A stretch of 64,000 nucleotides of DNA from Geothrix sp. SG200 (GCF_022808935.1 NZ_JAKZFR010000001.1:1116001-1180000), one strand, 5' to 3'; shown: positions 19,263-28,178, counted from the stretch's first letter. Notes: generated by a model not told the origin, from the letters alone. Program-made: numbers and translations.

Positions 19263-21806
19263 ATGGCGTGGTTGCGGATCGTTCTGATGGTGGCCCTGGG
19301 GGCGCTCCATCTGTCCGCGGACGGCTGGCGCCGCCCCATTGCGGTGCTTGGCCCGGACCAGGGCCTGCCCTCCGGCGCCATCACCTGCCTGACCCAGGAT
19401 TCGGACGGGTTCCTCTGGGTCGGGACTGAAAGCGCCCTCCTGCGCTACGAAGGTGGGCACTGCCGCCGGTGGGGCCGGGAAGACGGCCTTCCCTCCGGCT
19501 TCATCCACCGGGTGCTTCCGGCCTGGGGCGGTGGCGTCTGGGTGGCCACGCTCCGGGGCCTCGTGAGGGTCCGGGAAGGCCGCATCGAGACCATCACCCT
19601 CAATGGAGCCGGGCAGCCCTCGGTCGCGGTCGCCTTGGCCTTGGGCCAGGGCGGACGCCTGTGGGCCCTGACCCAGCAGGGGCTCTTCGTCGAGGAGGAA
19701 GGCCTCCGGTTCCACCAGCGGACCGGACGCCCAGAGGGACGGGTCTTCACCCTCGGCAGCGGGCCCAGTGGCACCGTGTACCTGGGGACGGAGGCCGGCC
19801 TCAAGGCCTTCCTGCCCGACGGCTCAGAGCGCGAGTGGGGGGCGGACCAAGGCCTTCCCGCCACGGGCGTCGCCATGGTGGTGGAGGACGGCGCTGGCCG
19901 CATCTGGGCAGGGTCGGGCCGGTCCCTGGCCATGAAGGCGCCCGGGGACCTCTGGTTCACGGACGAGTCCCGGCGCCTGGGGGCGAGCCTTTCCCCCAAC
20001 AGCATTCCCTTCCTCGATCCGGACGGATCGGTATGGCTGCCGACCCAGGGCGGCGCCCTCCACGTGTCCGGGTCGGAGACCACGCTGCTGGATGCCTCGG
20101 GGGGACTGCCGTTCCGATGGGTCCGCACCGTCTTCCGGGATCGGGAGGGCACGCTGTGGATCCTCGGGACGGCGCTGGCCCGGCTGCAGGGCGGGGGGCG
20201 GGTCTGGAATCACAGCCTGGGTGCGGGGATCTCTGGCGAGGTGGTCTGGTCCATCGCGCGGGACGCCCGGGGCACCCTGCTGGCGGCCACGGACAACGGG
20301 GCCTTGCGGGTGGGGACGGCAGGCCTGACCCGAATCCCCGGCACGGAGGGCCACCGCATCAAGAGCCTTGCCATGGACCGTGCGGGCACCCTCTGGATGG
20401 TCAGCACCATCGGTCCTGCCCTCTGGCTCCACCCCGGCAGCCGCCAGGCGGAGACCGCGCCCCTGGGCGATCTTGGTTTCGCTGTGAACACCGTGATGAC
20501 CGACACGCAGGGACGGACCTGGCTGGGGCATGGCCGGCAGGGGGTGCTCCGCTGGGACCCCATGGCGCGACAGCTCGTCCAGGAGGTCGGCCCAAGGGGG
20601 ACCACCCCGCTCGGGGTCTTCCGCATCCGCGAGGACGGCCAGGGCCGCCTTTGGGCCGCCACCACGGCGGGCCTCTACCTCCGCGAAACCTCAGGAACCT
20701 GGAAGCTTTTCACCGAGGCAGATGGACTGAAGCCCTTCGGGCTCTATGGCCTGGCCTTCCTTCCGGACGGCAGCGCCTGGGTGCACTACCAGGAACCCCA
20801 GGGCCTCACCCGGATCCGCATCGACCAGGGGCGCCTGACGGTGCTAGAGCAGCGGGTCAAGGGGCAGGGCCTCCACTCCAACCTCCTCTACGCCGTGGAG
20901 GTGGATGCGCAGGGCCGGACCTGGGCCACCTCGGACCAGGGCCTGGACCGGGTGGATCCGCCGTTGCACATCGGCCGGCAGGAGGGCATGGTCAGCGAGG
21001 ACTGCGCCATCCAGGCCCTTCTGGCCGAAGGCGGACACATCTGGGTGGGGACCGCCGCCGGCCTGGTGCGCTACGACGTCGGGCCGGATCAGCCGATGGT
21101 TCCGCCCACGGCGCACATCGTCCAGATCACCCATGGAACCCGGCAGGCCGAGCCGCCCTTCCTCGGACTCACCCCATTCCCTCGGAGTGAAGCGACGGTG
21201 ACGTTCCGCGTGGCAGCGCCCACCTACCTCGACGAATCCCAGGTCCGGTTCCAGGTGCGCCTTCTTGGCCTGGAAGACGCCTGGCGGGAAGTGGATGGCA
21301 GCCAGGTGCGATACCCCGCTCTGCCAGGTGGCCAGTACCGTTTCGAAGTCCGGGCTGCCCAGGGCGATGGGGCCTTCGGACCTGTCGTGGGCCTCGACTT
21401 CCGCGTCCGGCCGCCTTGGTGGCGCACCTGGTGGGCCATGGGGCTGAGTGGATTGGCTTTCCTTGGTCTCGGCGTCCTTACCCTGCGACTGCGCGTGGCC
21501 TCCCTCGCCCGGGGGAAGGCCGAGCTGGAGGCCCTGGTGGCCAAGCGGACCATGGAACTCCAAGCCCGGAACGCCGAGCTCTCCTCGGCACTGAGCCAGG
21601 TGAAGCAGCTCTCGGGGCTGCTCCCCATCTGCGCCAGCTGCAAGAAGATCCGCGATGACACGGGATACTGGAACCAGCTGGAACACTACATCAGCGCCCA
21701 CTCCGACGCCGATTTCACGCACGGCATCTGCCCCGATTGCGCCGATGCCCTGTACCCGGAGCGTCGCCAGACCAAGCGGCATGATGGGGACGAGCCCTCG
21801 GTGTGA
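19263..21806 (+). CDS. Two-component-regulator propeller protein with a Cys-rich C-terminal motif, no kinase domain
   Basis: 847 aa from ATG 19263 (GGGAG five bases upstream); an N-terminal signal or anchor is followed by about 600 residues of propeller repeats (for example GLPSGAITCLTQDSDGFLWV and other DGxLWxGT units), then a Y_Y_Y-like domain (about 615-715), a single membrane helix (about 722-742) and a coiled coil (about 745-785). Proteins of this layout normally continue into a histidine kinase, GGDEF or HTH domain. This one ends in LLPICASCKKIRDDTGYWNQ and a later HGICPDC, a four-Cys motif found at the end of many sensory proteins and possibly metal-binding. It would sense a periplasmic ligand; the output is unknown. 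Confidence 0.8.
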   Translation: MAWLRIVLMVALGALHLSADGWRRPIAVLGPDQGLPSGAITCLTQDSDGFLWVGTESALLRYEGGHCRRWGREDGLPSGFIHRVLPAWGGGVWVATLRGLVRVREGRIETITLNGAGQPSVAVALALGQGGRLWALTQQGLFVEEEGLRFHQRTGRPEGRVFTLGSGPSGTVYLGTEAGLKAFLPDGSEREWGADQGLPATGVAMVVEDGAGRIWAGSGRSLAMKAPGDLWFTDESRRLGASLSPNSIPFLDPDGSVWLPTQGGALHVSGSETTLLDASGGLPFRWVRTVFRDREGTLWILGTALARLQGGGRVWNHSLGAGISGEVVWSIARDARGTLLAATDNGALRVGTAGLTRIPGTEGHRIKSLAMDRAGTLWMVSTIGPALWLHPGSRQAETAPLGDLGFAVNTVMTDTQGRTWLGHGRQGVLRWDPMARQLVQEVGPRGTTPLGVFRIREDGQGRLWAATTAGLYLRETSGTWKLFTEADGLKPFGLYGLAFLPDGSAWVHYQEPQGLTRIRIDQGRLTVLEQRVKGQGLHSNLLYAVEVDAQGRTWATSDQGLDRVDPPLHIGRQEGMVSEDCAIQALLAEGGHIWVGTAAGLVRYDVGPDQPMVPPTAHIVQITHGTRQAEPPFLGLTPFPRSEATVTFRVAAPTYLDESQVRFQVRLLGLEDAWREVDGSQVRYPALPGGQYRFEVRAAQGDGAFGPVVGLDFRVRPPWWRTWWAMGLSGLAFLGLGVLTLRLRVASLARGKAELEALVAKRTMELQARNAELSSALSQVKQLSGLLPICASCKKIRDDTGYWNQLEHYISAHSDADFTHGICPDCADALYPERRQTKRHDGDEPSV

Positions 21807-21815
21807 TGAGCGGGT

Positions 21816-22982
21816 TTATGACTCGAGCGCATCGAACAGCCCCGGCGTGGCCGGACGTTCCTGTTCCGGAGAGAGCGGCTGGCCAGGCTTGACCAGCGCG
21901 CCGGCGCGGATGCCCAGCAGCCTCAGCCTGCGGTCCAGGGTCACGCGCCGGAGGTTCCCACGGGCGGCTTCCAGCAGGGAGGCTGCATCCGCCACGGGAC
22001 AGGGCAGGGCATGGTCCCGGGTGACGGTGGTGAAATCCTCGAAGCGCAGCTTGATGCCCACGTTCTGGGCCAGGTAGCCCTTGCGGTCCAGATCTCCCGC
22101 GAGCCGCTCGCAGAGGTCCCGCAGGATGCGGGAGAGCGCCTCCCGGTCCAGCCTGGGATGGAGGTCCCGCTCGAAGGTGGTCTCCCGGCTGATGGATTTG
22201 GGCTCCCGCTGGATCGCCAGGGGGCGGTCGTCCCGGCCGTTCGCCGCCTCGTGGAGCCAGGGCCCGTAGCTTCGCCCAAAGTGGTCCACCAGCCACGATG
22301 GTTCGGCCTTCGCGAGGTCGCCGATGGTGCGGATGCCGAGGCCCGCCAGCTTCGCGGTGGCCTTGGGGCCGATGCCGTTGACGGCGGAGCAGGGCAGGGG
22401 CCAGATGCGCGTGGGGATGTCGTCGTACCCGAGGAGGGTGATGCCGTCGGGCTTCTGGAATTCGGAGGCCAGCTTGGACAGCAGCTTGTTCGGCGTGATC
22501 CCGATGGAGCAGGTGAGACCGGTGGCCTGCCGCACGGCCGCCTTGAGGCGCTGGGCCAGCTCGAGCGGATCCCCGGGCACCTCCGTGAGGTCGATGTAGA
22601 TCTCATCGATCCCGCGGTCCTCGATGAGGGGGGCAACCTCTGCCACCGCGGCCTTGAAGGCTCGGGAGGCCCGGGCATAGGCCTCGAAGTGCGCGGGCAG
22701 GAGGATCGCATCCGGCGCCAGCGCAGCCGCCTTCATGAGCCCCATCCCGCTGCGCACCCCGAAGGCCCGGGCCTCGTAGGTGGCGGTGGTGATCACGCCC
22801 CGGCCCGCGTACTCCTTCAGCCTGGGGAAGCGCCCCCCCGCGGCGGCCACGGACCGCCTCCCGCCCACCACCACGGGAAGGCCCCTCAGCTCAGGATGCT
22901 CGAGGAGCTCCACCGAGGCGAAGAAGGCGTCCATGTCCAGGTGGGCGATGCGTCTGGCGGCGGGAAGCCGGGTCTCAGGCAT
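21816..22982 (-). CDS. dinB: DNA polymerase IV (Y family)
   Basis: 388 aa from ATG 22982 (MPETRLPAARRIAHLDMDAF); an in-frame ATG at 23018 would add 12 residues. An error-prone translesion polymerase. Catalytic residues: Asp in HLDMDAFFASVE and the Asp-Glu pair in GIDEIYIDLTEV (usually SIDE; Ser is Gly here). GVITTATYEARAFGVRSGM, the helix-hairpin-helix NGIGPKATAKLAGLGIRTIGDLA and the little-finger SISRETTFERDL are typical. It ends LFDALES, a possible sliding-clamp contact. It is the core copy, separate from the element-borne ImuB. Confidence 0.93.
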   Translation of the reverse strand: MPETRLPAARRIAHLDMDAFFASVELLEHPELRGLPVVVGGRRSVAAAGGRFPRLKEYAGRGVITTATYEARAFGVRSGMGLMKAAALAPDAILLPAHFEAYARASRAFKAAVAEVAPLIEDRGIDEIYIDLTEVPGDPLELAQRLKAAVRQATGLTCSIGITPNKLLSKLASEFQKPDGITLLGYDDIPTRIWPLPCSAVNGIGPKATAKLAGLGIRTIGDLAKAEPSWLVDHFGRSYGPWLHEAANGRDDRPLAIQREPKSISRETTFERDLHPRLDREALSRILRDLCERLAGDLDRKGYLAQNVGIKLRFEDFTTVTRDHALPCPVADAASLLEAARGNLRRVTLDRRLRLLGIRAGALVKPGQPLSPEQERPATPGLFDALES

Positions 22983-23027
22983 GCGATCCAGTTTGGCGGG
23001 ATCGGCTCCGTTGGCCAAGGCGGCCCG

Positions 23028-23504
23028 TCAGTGCCTGGGTGTTGCCCCGCTCCGCCATTCCCAGAGCACGTTCGCGATGGCCCAGCCTTCATGATGGGCT
23101 GCCAGGTGGATGTAGGCCGTCCACGGGCCCAGGTCCAGCCGAGCACTCCCGCTGCGGCCCTGGATGTCCAGGATCTTCACGTCTCCTTCGGGGAACTGGC
23201 CCCTGACCGCCCTTCCGAGCACCGACTGGACGCCAATGAGCCGCTGGAGGGCCTCCCGGCTGGAAGCGGCCTCCATCCCCAGGATGTGCTTGGCCAGGGA
23301 GGGGTGGAGGCAGGCGTACATCGCCTCCGTGTTCCCCTCGAGCCAGGCCGCGGCCCACTGCTTGACCACGGAGGCGATGCCCTCTGTCCGCGGAGCAGGC
23401 CTGAGTGAAAGCGCCGCAGGGATGGGCGTGGAGTCCTCGGGCGCCTCGGTCATGCCCAAGGTCCCGACAAGCAGCAAGGATGATTTCAAAGCGCCCCGTG
23501 GCAT
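23028..23504 (-). CDS. Small secreted protein, NTF2/lumazine-binding-like fold
   Basis: 158 aa. The N-terminus (MPRGALKSSLLLVGTLGMTE) may be a signal sequence. The body, VVKQWAAAWLEGNTEAMYAC through SARLDLGPWTAYIHLA to WAIANVLWEW, has the helix-helix-sheet pattern of small NTF2-like proteins, close to the putative lumazine-binding group in which LHPxLAK and LDLGPWxxYxHLA recur. Function is unknown. It is just upstream of dinB in the same direction. Confidence 0.65.
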   Translation of the reverse strand: MPRGALKSSLLLVGTLGMTEAPEDSTPIPAALSLRPAPRTEGIASVVKQWAAAWLEGNTEAMYACLHPSLAKHILGMEAASSREALQRLIGVQSVLGRAVRGQFPEGDVKILDIQGRSGSARLDLGPWTAYIHLAAHHEGWAIANVLWEWRSGATPRH

Positions 23505-23584
23505 GGTGTCCTCCGGTTGACGGAATAGACCCGCATCCCAACGATGAGGTTGAGTCCCATTTGGTTCCCGAAACCGATCCCGGG

Positions 23585-24571
23585 TCAGCCGTTCACGTGG
23601 GCCATGGTGGCTTCCGGGTAGCGCGGGCCGGCGGCCGCTCCTTTGGGCGCCACCGCCTCGATCTGGACCAGCTCCCCGGGCGTGAGGGCGATCTCCAGGG
23701 CCGCCAGATTTTCATCCAGGTGGCTGCGCCGGGTGGTGCCCGGGATGGGCACGATGTCCCTTCCCTGGGCCAGCACCCAGGCCAGAGCCAGCTGGGAGGC
23801 CTTCACGCCCTTCTGGTGCGCGAGCCCCTCGATCTTCGCCACCAGGTCCAGGTTCTTCTGGAAGTTATCCCCCTGAAAGCGGGGTGCGTTGCGGCGGTAG
23901 TCCCCTTCCGGGAGATCCTCCACCGTGCGGAAGCGAGCCGTGAGGAAGCCCCGGCCCAGCGGGCTGTAGGCCACGAAGGAGATACCCAGATCCCGCGTGG
24001 TGGGGAGGATCTCGTCCTCGGGATCCCGGGTCCAAAGGGAGTACTCGGTCTGAAGGGCGGTGATGGGGTGGACCGCGTGAGCGCGGCGGATGGTGGCTGG
24101 CGCGGCCTCCGACAGGCCGAGGAACCGAACCTTGCCGGCCTTCACGAGGTCAGCCATGGCTCCGACAGTCTCCTCGATGGGCACGGTGCGATCCACCCGG
24201 TGCTGGTAGTAGAGGTCGATGTGGTCCACGCCCAGGCGGCGCAGGGACGCGTCGCAGCAGGCGCGGACGTAGTCGGGCCGGCCGCTCACGCCGCGGAAGC
24301 TGCCGTCCTCGCCCCGCACATTGCCGAACTTGGTGGCCAGCACCACCTGATCCCGCCGATCCTTGATGGCCCGGCCCACCAGTTCCTCGTTCCTGAAGGG
24401 GCCGTACATGTCGGCGGTATCGAGGAAGTTGAGGCCGCAGTCCAGCGCGTGGTGGATGGTGGCCACGGATTCCGGCTCCGTGGCGCCCTTGTAGAACTCG
24501 CTCATGCCCATGCAGCCGAGGCCGAGGGCGGAGACGGTCAGATCGGAGCGGCCGAGGGTTCGGGTCTTCAT
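23585..24571 (-). CDS. Aldo/keto reductase
   Basis: 328 aa starting [20 protein letters not shown]. An NADPH-dependent reductase of the general AKR fold. The tetrad is readable: Asp and Tyr in [19 protein letters not shown], Lys in VVLATKFGN, His in [10 protein letters not shown]. The C-terminal NADP site is [17 protein letters not shown]. It resembles the broad YajO/AKR13 type group; substrate cannot be inferred. The start is fixed by the family N-terminus; an upstream open frame of 91 codons runs only through repeats. Confidence 0.92.
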   Translation of the reverse strand: MKTRTLGRSDLTVSALGLGCMGMSEFYKGATEPESVATIHHALDCGLNFLDTADMYGPFRNEELVGRAIKDRRDQVVLATKFGNVRGEDGSFRGVSGRPDYVRACCDASLRRLGVDHIDLYYQHRVDRTVPIEETVGAMADLVKAGKVRFLGLSEAAPATIRRAHAVHPITALQTEYSLWTRDPEDEILPTTRDLGISFVAYSPLGRGFLTARFRTVEDLPEGDYRRNAPRFQGDNFQKNLDLVAKIEGLAHQKGVKASQLALAWVLAQGRDIVPIPGTTRRSHLDENLAALEIALTPGELVQIEAVAPKGAAAGPRYPEATMAHVNG

Positions 24572-24644
24572 GGGGACCTCCGGAGGGTGGGCGTGGATGA
24601 ATGCAGGAGCCATTATCCGCCAAGAGGTAGGGGAGGGCTCGGGC

Positions 24645-24763
24645 AGGCAGACTCGAACTGGCGCGTGGCTGGCCACGCCCGCGGACGCTGCGCAGGCCCC
24701 ACTGGGGCCTTGCTCGCTGCGGGCTACCTGGCCGCCACTGCTTCTCGGCAGTCCGAGTCTGCA
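24645..24763. repeat. 119-bp repeat, copy 1
   Basis: Differs from copy 2 (24863-24981) at one base in 119. Its edges are near-inverted repeats (AGGCAGACTCGAACTG at the start, CAGTCCGAGTCTGCA at the end) and the starting edge equals the T-arm of the tRNA-Met gene at 54306-54382. Inside are a 7-bp palindrome (GCGTGGC/GCCACGC) and an AGGCCCC-ACT-GGGGCCT hairpin. No gene. Confidence 0.85.
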
Positions 24764-24783
24764 TTCTCTGCCGGGCGTACAGA

Positions 24784-24813
24784 AGAAGATCGGAGCCGCG
24801 GCTCCGATCTTCT
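24784..24813. repeat. Palindrome after repeat copy 1
   Basis: A perfect 14+14 bp palindrome with arm AGAAGATCGGAGCC and a GC centre. It is followed by TTGTTGGTGGCTG, which matches the tail just past the tRNA-Met 3' end, so on the minus strand the order tRNA-tail then hairpin is the same as at 25002-25040. Confidence 0.7.
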
Positions 24814-24833
24814 TGTTGGTGGCTGACGTAAGA

Positions 24834-24861
24834 CTTCGGGCCACGTCCGCGTGGCCCGAAG
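24834..24861. repeat. Hairpin between the two 119-bp repeats
   Basis: A perfect 12-bp stem (CTTCGGGCCACG / CGTGGCCCGAAG) with a 4-nt loop, ending two bases before repeat copy 2. Confidence 0.7.
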
Positions 24862-24862
24862 G

Positions 24863-24981
24863 AGGCAGACTCGAACTGGCGCGTGGCTGGCCACGCCCGC
24901 GGACGCTGCGCAGGCCCTACTGGGGCCTTGCTCGCTGCGGGCTACCTGGCCGCCACTGCTTCTCGGCAGTCCGAGTCTGCA
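24863..24981. repeat. 119-bp repeat, copy 2
   Basis: Second copy, 218 bases from the first, with a single C-to-T change in the internal GGCCCC hairpin. See copy 1 for structure. It ends 53 bases before the left attachment repeat. Confidence 0.85.
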
Positions 24982-25001
24982 GGCTGCGGTGGGCGTACGA
25001 A

Positions 25002-25029
25002 AACACCGGAGCCGATCGGCTCCGGTGTT
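25002..25029 (-). terminator. Palindrome, probably the original tRNA-Met terminator
   Basis: A perfect 14+14 bp palindrome (arm AACACCGGAGCCGA) 6 bases past the truncated tRNA 3' end. On the minus strand it is followed by TTCG. Before integration of the element it would have directly followed the tRNA-Met gene. Confidence 0.55.
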
Positions 25030-25034
25030 CTTGG

Positions 25035-25084
25035 TGGTGGCTGGAGGCAGACTCGAACTGCCGACCTAGGGATTATGAGACCCT
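25035..25084 (-). repeat. Left attachment site: 3' fragment of tRNA-Met
   Basis: A 50-base exact copy of 54306-54355. It holds the tRNA-Met 3' part, from the encoded CCA through acceptor, T-arm, variable region and anticodon arm to just past the anticodon loop. The 5' part of the tRNA is absent here. The tyrosine recombinase gene begins 173 bases further on. Confidence 0.92.
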
Positions 25085-25210
25085 TTTGACCATTACCTTG
25101 GAATGGCTTAATAAGCCATTATAGTGAAGTGAGCACATGACTTAGCTGCGATTGTTGTTGACAAAGTCGAAATGAATGCCATCCTGAACCCCAGTAATTG
25201 CAATGCAGAA

Positions 25211-25233
25211 ATAGTACCCCTAGGTAGTACCCC
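25211..25233. promoter_or_regulatory. Putative recombinase arm sites, left end
   Basis: Two copies of TAGTACCCC separated by TAGG. Almost the same 22 bases recur at 54187-54208 near the other end. Close to the integrase start, so integrase binding here could also autoregulate int. Confidence 0.55.
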
Positions 25234-25257
25234 AATAGTGTGACGTTGGAGGATGTC

Positions 25258-26874
25258 ATGACCGTACTGGCAGAGGCAGAATCCCGTGCCCCCAAGCAGC
25301 GGTATCCAATTTCCGATACGTTCCTCGACCGGAACATCGAAATCCCTACCAAGGATGAGAAGGCCAGATTCTATTTCGACGAGCAAATTCGGGGCTTCGG
25401 GGTGAAGGTGTATGCCAGCGGCACCATAGTGTTCGGTGTCAGGTTCAACCTTCCCGGGGGAAGGATGCGATGGGTTGTCATTGGAACCTATAAGGACGAG
25501 TACAAAACGAAGGCGGCACGTGAAGAGGCGATGGTCATCAAGCAGAACGTGGGGAAGGGGCTTCCCCCGCTCGCCCACCGCGTCAAACCAGAGTTGGCAC
25601 TCGCGCGGTTGCAGGACCTCGCGGAGGCGTGGTTTAAGGAACTGGACCAACTCGTGCTGAGCGGAAACATGGCGGGGAACACGGTGAAGAAATATAAACG
25701 ACAGTGGGCCCAAAATGTCCCCAAACCATTAAAAAACAAATATATATCAGAGCTGGACGTCACCGATTTTCAAGGACTCCTCCGCACTATCACCAATAGC
25801 CGGGCGCGGAAGAAACCTGCCAACAAACGGGATCCCAACAAACGAATTCACGCCAAGAAGCAACCCAGCGTGGCAAAGAAGGACCCTAAGAAGGATCGCC
25901 GCCCCATCGAGGCGAATCGAACGTTGGATATGCTTTCTTCAATGCTGGGCTGGGTCATGAGCCGGCCGGTGAACAAACGGATGGGGCTGACGGAAAACCA
26001 TGTTCTTAGCGTTGTCATGAATCCGGAACAGACTGATCGGGGCGTCCATTTAACTGATGTAGAGCAAATCCGCCTGCTCCAATTCCTTAGTGACCCCATG
26101 AACCGCAAGTCTTTCTGGTGGGAGCAGGAGCGAAAGGCTCGCCGGTTGGCGAAGGCGCAGCGGCAAAAGCGCAAGGAACTCCGTCAGCCTGACTTTGTCC
26201 TTGAGGACATGATGGCCGACGCCCTCCTCCTTTGCTTCCTGACCGGTCTCCGTAGCTGGGAAGTGAAGGCGATGCGTTGGGACGCCATCAATGAAGATGA
26301 GGACCTTCTAAAGACCGCCAGAACGAAACAGGGCGCAAGAAAGACCACCCGGCTGCTTTACAAGGAAACCTTCCTGACGGATGACGCTCTGGAAGTCCTG
26401 AAACGGCAGCCGAGGACTTCAGAGTGGGTATTCCCCTCGCATGGACGAGGGAAGGCAAGCGCCTCCGGCCACATTTCGAATTTGCAGGATGCTTGGGAGC
26501 GGGTCCGAGCGCATCTTGATTTACCTAAGGTTCGAATTCACGACTTCCGTCACACGGAGGCCTGTGAACTGGCCCGCCCCGGGGGGCTCGGCGTCAAAGA
26601 CCTCCAAGCTGCGATGGGTTGGGAATCTAGTCAAACAGCCTTGAGGTATCTACACGCCTACGAGGAAAACCTTAAGGAGTCGATCCGTGCCATTGCCGAA
26701 AAGCGGAAGGCCCGGTTGGCAAAGGCCCAAGCAACCAAGTTGGACACACCGAAGAAAAGCGGTGCAGCTTCTGATTCAACCGAATCAGTCTTGCCCATGA
26801 AGGATAAGAATCCTAAGCCCGTAGGGAGACTCACTAGGGGTACAAAAGTACCCCACTTGGGTCGCGCCCGTTAG
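25258..26874 (+). CDS. int: Tyrosine recombinase (integrase)
   Basis: 538 aa from ATG 25258 (GGAGG five bases upstream; a GTG at 25240 is less likely). It catalyses integration and excision of the element. Catalytic residues: Arg332 (LTGLRSWEV), His428 and Arg431 (HDFRH), and the nucleophile Tyr464 (ALRYLHAYEE). The N-terminal part (FDEQIRGFGVKVYASGTIVF) resembles the arm-binding domain of P4-type integrases. Between it and the catalytic part is a Lys/Arg-rich insertion (about residues 180-220). The last codons contain a GGGGTAC-AAAA-GTACCCC inverted repeat that matches the arm-site motif. Confidence 0.92.
   Translation: MTVLAEAESRAPKQRYPISDTFLDRNIEIPTKDEKARFYFDEQIRGFGVKVYASGTIVFGVRFNLPGGRMRWVVIGTYKDEYKTKAAREEAMVIKQNVGKGLPPLAHRVKPELALARLQDLAEAWFKELDQLVLSGNMAGNTVKKYKRQWAQNVPKPLKNKYISELDVTDFQGLLRTITNSRARKKPANKRDPNKRIHAKKQPSVAKKDPKKDRRPIEANRTLDMLSSMLGWVMSRPVNKRMGLTENHVLSVVMNPEQTDRGVHLTDVEQIRLLQFLSDPMNRKSFWWEQERKARRLAKAQRQKRKELRQPDFVLEDMMADALLLCFLTGLRSWEVKAMRWDAINEDEDLLKTARTKQGARKTTRLLYKETFLTDDALEVLKRQPRTSEWVFPSHGRGKASASGHISNLQDAWERVRAHLDLPKVRIHDFRHTEACELARPGGLGVKDLQAAMGWESSQTALRYLHAYEENLKESIRAIAEKRKARLAKAQATKLDTPKKSGAASDSTESVLPMKDKNPKPVGRLTRGTKVPHLGRAR
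26837..26854. repeat. Inverted GTACCCC motif in the integrase 3' end
   Basis: GGGGTAC-AAAA-GTACCCC, a perfect 7-bp inverted repeat within the last ten codons of int. It contains the AGTACCCC core found twice at each end of the element. Confidence 0.5.
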
Positions 26875-26923
26875 TTGTCTCAATTAAGGCAGTGGGTGAA
26901 TTGCATGAGGGAGACCTGGAGAA

Positions 26924-27292
26924 CTAGTGCTCGGAGGGAAGGTAGACGACCCATTTATTCCCGCACAATTCCGACCATTCGATGAGCAGTTTGATTTCCG
27001 GTAAGGGGAATGTGCAGTAGTCGACAGGCTCGGTCACGCAAACCTTCCCCTCAGCGTCCGTAAGAGTGAGGGTCCATCGATTGCCGGACTTCCTGAGTTC
27101 AAGAACGGCCCAGGGCATCCTGAGCCTCAAAATGTAAGGCGGGATGGCATCAAGCAACCAACCACATTCCGCTGCATCGACAAGGTAATGGACACCTTCT
27201 GACATGAGAAAATTAGGGTTATGGCATTGGAAATACGAATCCGAACCGTGGAATGTCTCTAGCTTGGTCTGGATCTCTTCAGCAGGGAGCAT
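26924..27292 (-). CDS. Small DUF6876-like protein
   Basis: 122 aa; AAGGAAG precedes ATG 27292. The middle (MSEGVHYLVDAAECGWLLDAI) and the end (DYCTFPLPEIKLLIEWSEL) match the pattern of the DUF6876 family as I remember it: a GxxYLxxxAxCxWLLDxI helix, then a short beta sheet ending in an FPLxEIKL motif. These proteins are common on plasmids and integrated elements and have no known function. No catalytic motif is visible. Confidence 0.6.
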   Translation of the reverse strand: MLPAEEIQTKLETFHGSDSYFQCHNPNFLMSEGVHYLVDAAECGWLLDAIPPYILRLRMPWAVLELRKSGNRWTLTLTDAEGKVCVTEPVDYCTFPLPEIKLLIEWSELCGNKWVVYLPSEH

Positions 27293-27347
27293 GGGTCTTC
27301 CTTTGAATGATGCGATTGGCGTGAATGACCGGCTGTTCAGTTGTTGA

Positions 27348-28004
27348 TCAATCTATCAAGAACTCACCTGGCCCGCGCGCCACGATATCCAGCCATTCCG
27401 ATGGGCATGGCCTAAGGATTTCCTGGAGGTGGTACACCGGGGTCGCTGGATCAAGCCAAGCAGCCCATTCGGATTCAGGCAATATCGCCGGCATTCGATG
27501 GTGAGGCAACTCAGCGATCAGGTTGTTGGGCTCGGTAGTGATTACGGTGGCCGTGTCGTGGTGGAGGCCAGTCCCGGGATCCTTCCATGGGCCCCACAAC
27601 CCTGCGAATACGAAGAGGTCGCTAGTCGTCGGGGTGATCGTGCACGGGGTCCCCTTCTTGGCGCCCCCGATCTTGGGCCACTCAAACCATGCATTGACGG
27701 CGATCAGGCATCGCTGGCTCTTGAACGGCTTGGAGTAGAGGCGGCCCGAAGCGATCTTGTCGGCACGGGCATTAAAGGTGAAGTATTCGGAGATGAAGGC
27801 CCGGCTGGTGGCGTTCGGGGGCAAGAACCCCCACATGTAGCTCTTGGCCAACCGGGCGCCGTTCACGAGGCGGACGCCGGGGATGGCGTTGGTCGGGGAG
27901 ACGTTCGGGCTGGGCACGGCCCAGTCTTCGGTCGCCCCAGCGGCGCCGAGGTGCTTCAACACGAGGCCCTCAATGCCCTTCTTCACCCCCACGCGACCGC
28001 ACAT
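27348..28004 (-). CDS. SRAP family DNA-protein crosslink/abasic-site protein (YedK-like)
   Basis: 218 aa starting MCGRVG at 28004; the longer frame (MEAR...) would hide Cys2, which after Met removal forms the covalent link to abasic sites. GGAGGCGAGG lies upstream. Other SRAP residues: the early PTNAIPGVRL, WGFLPP, FNARADKI, RCLIAVNAWFEWP (catalytic Glu), and HHRMPAILPE with the conserved His. SRAP proteins shield abasic sites in single-stranded DNA and are often next to lexA/imuB/dnaE2 SOS genes, as here (divergent from imuB). Confidence 0.9.
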   Translation of the reverse strand: MCGRVGVKKGIEGLVLKHLGAAGATEDWAVPSPNVSPTNAIPGVRLVNGARLAKSYMWGFLPPNATSRAFISEYFTFNARADKIASGRLYSKPFKSQRCLIAVNAWFEWPKIGGAKKGTPCTITPTTSDLFVFAGLWGPWKDPGTGLHHDTATVITTEPNNLIAELPHHRMPAILPESEWAAWLDPATPVYHLQEILRPCPSEWLDIVARGPGEFLID

Positions 28005-28122
28005 CCTCGCCTCCACCTACGCGCCCACCATCATGCCCCCGTCCTAGCTGGTGAGGGCGCTCGACCAAGGCAACGCCAACCAGCCGGAGCCGGAGATCTT
28101 CTCGAAGAAGAAGGGTAGCGTG

Positions 28123-28140
28123 TTCGCCAAAATTTCGCCA
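28123..28140. promoter_or_regulatory. TTCGCCA direct repeat upstream of imuB
   Basis: TTCGCCA at 28123-28129 and 28134-28140, 11 bases apart (one helix turn), in the divergent SRAP/imuB gap; an odd-centred CCCCAC-G-GTGGGG palindrome follows nearby. A candidate operator; no recognised LexA box was found. Confidence 0.3.
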
Positions 28141-28178
28141 TTCTTGGATCCCCCCACGGTGGGGTCTAAGGTCTGTCC

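Noticed and set aside
24645-24981. The two 119-bp repeats as a CRISPR array
   Set aside because: Only two copies, units far too long, and the intervening sequence is itself palindromic; no cas genes.
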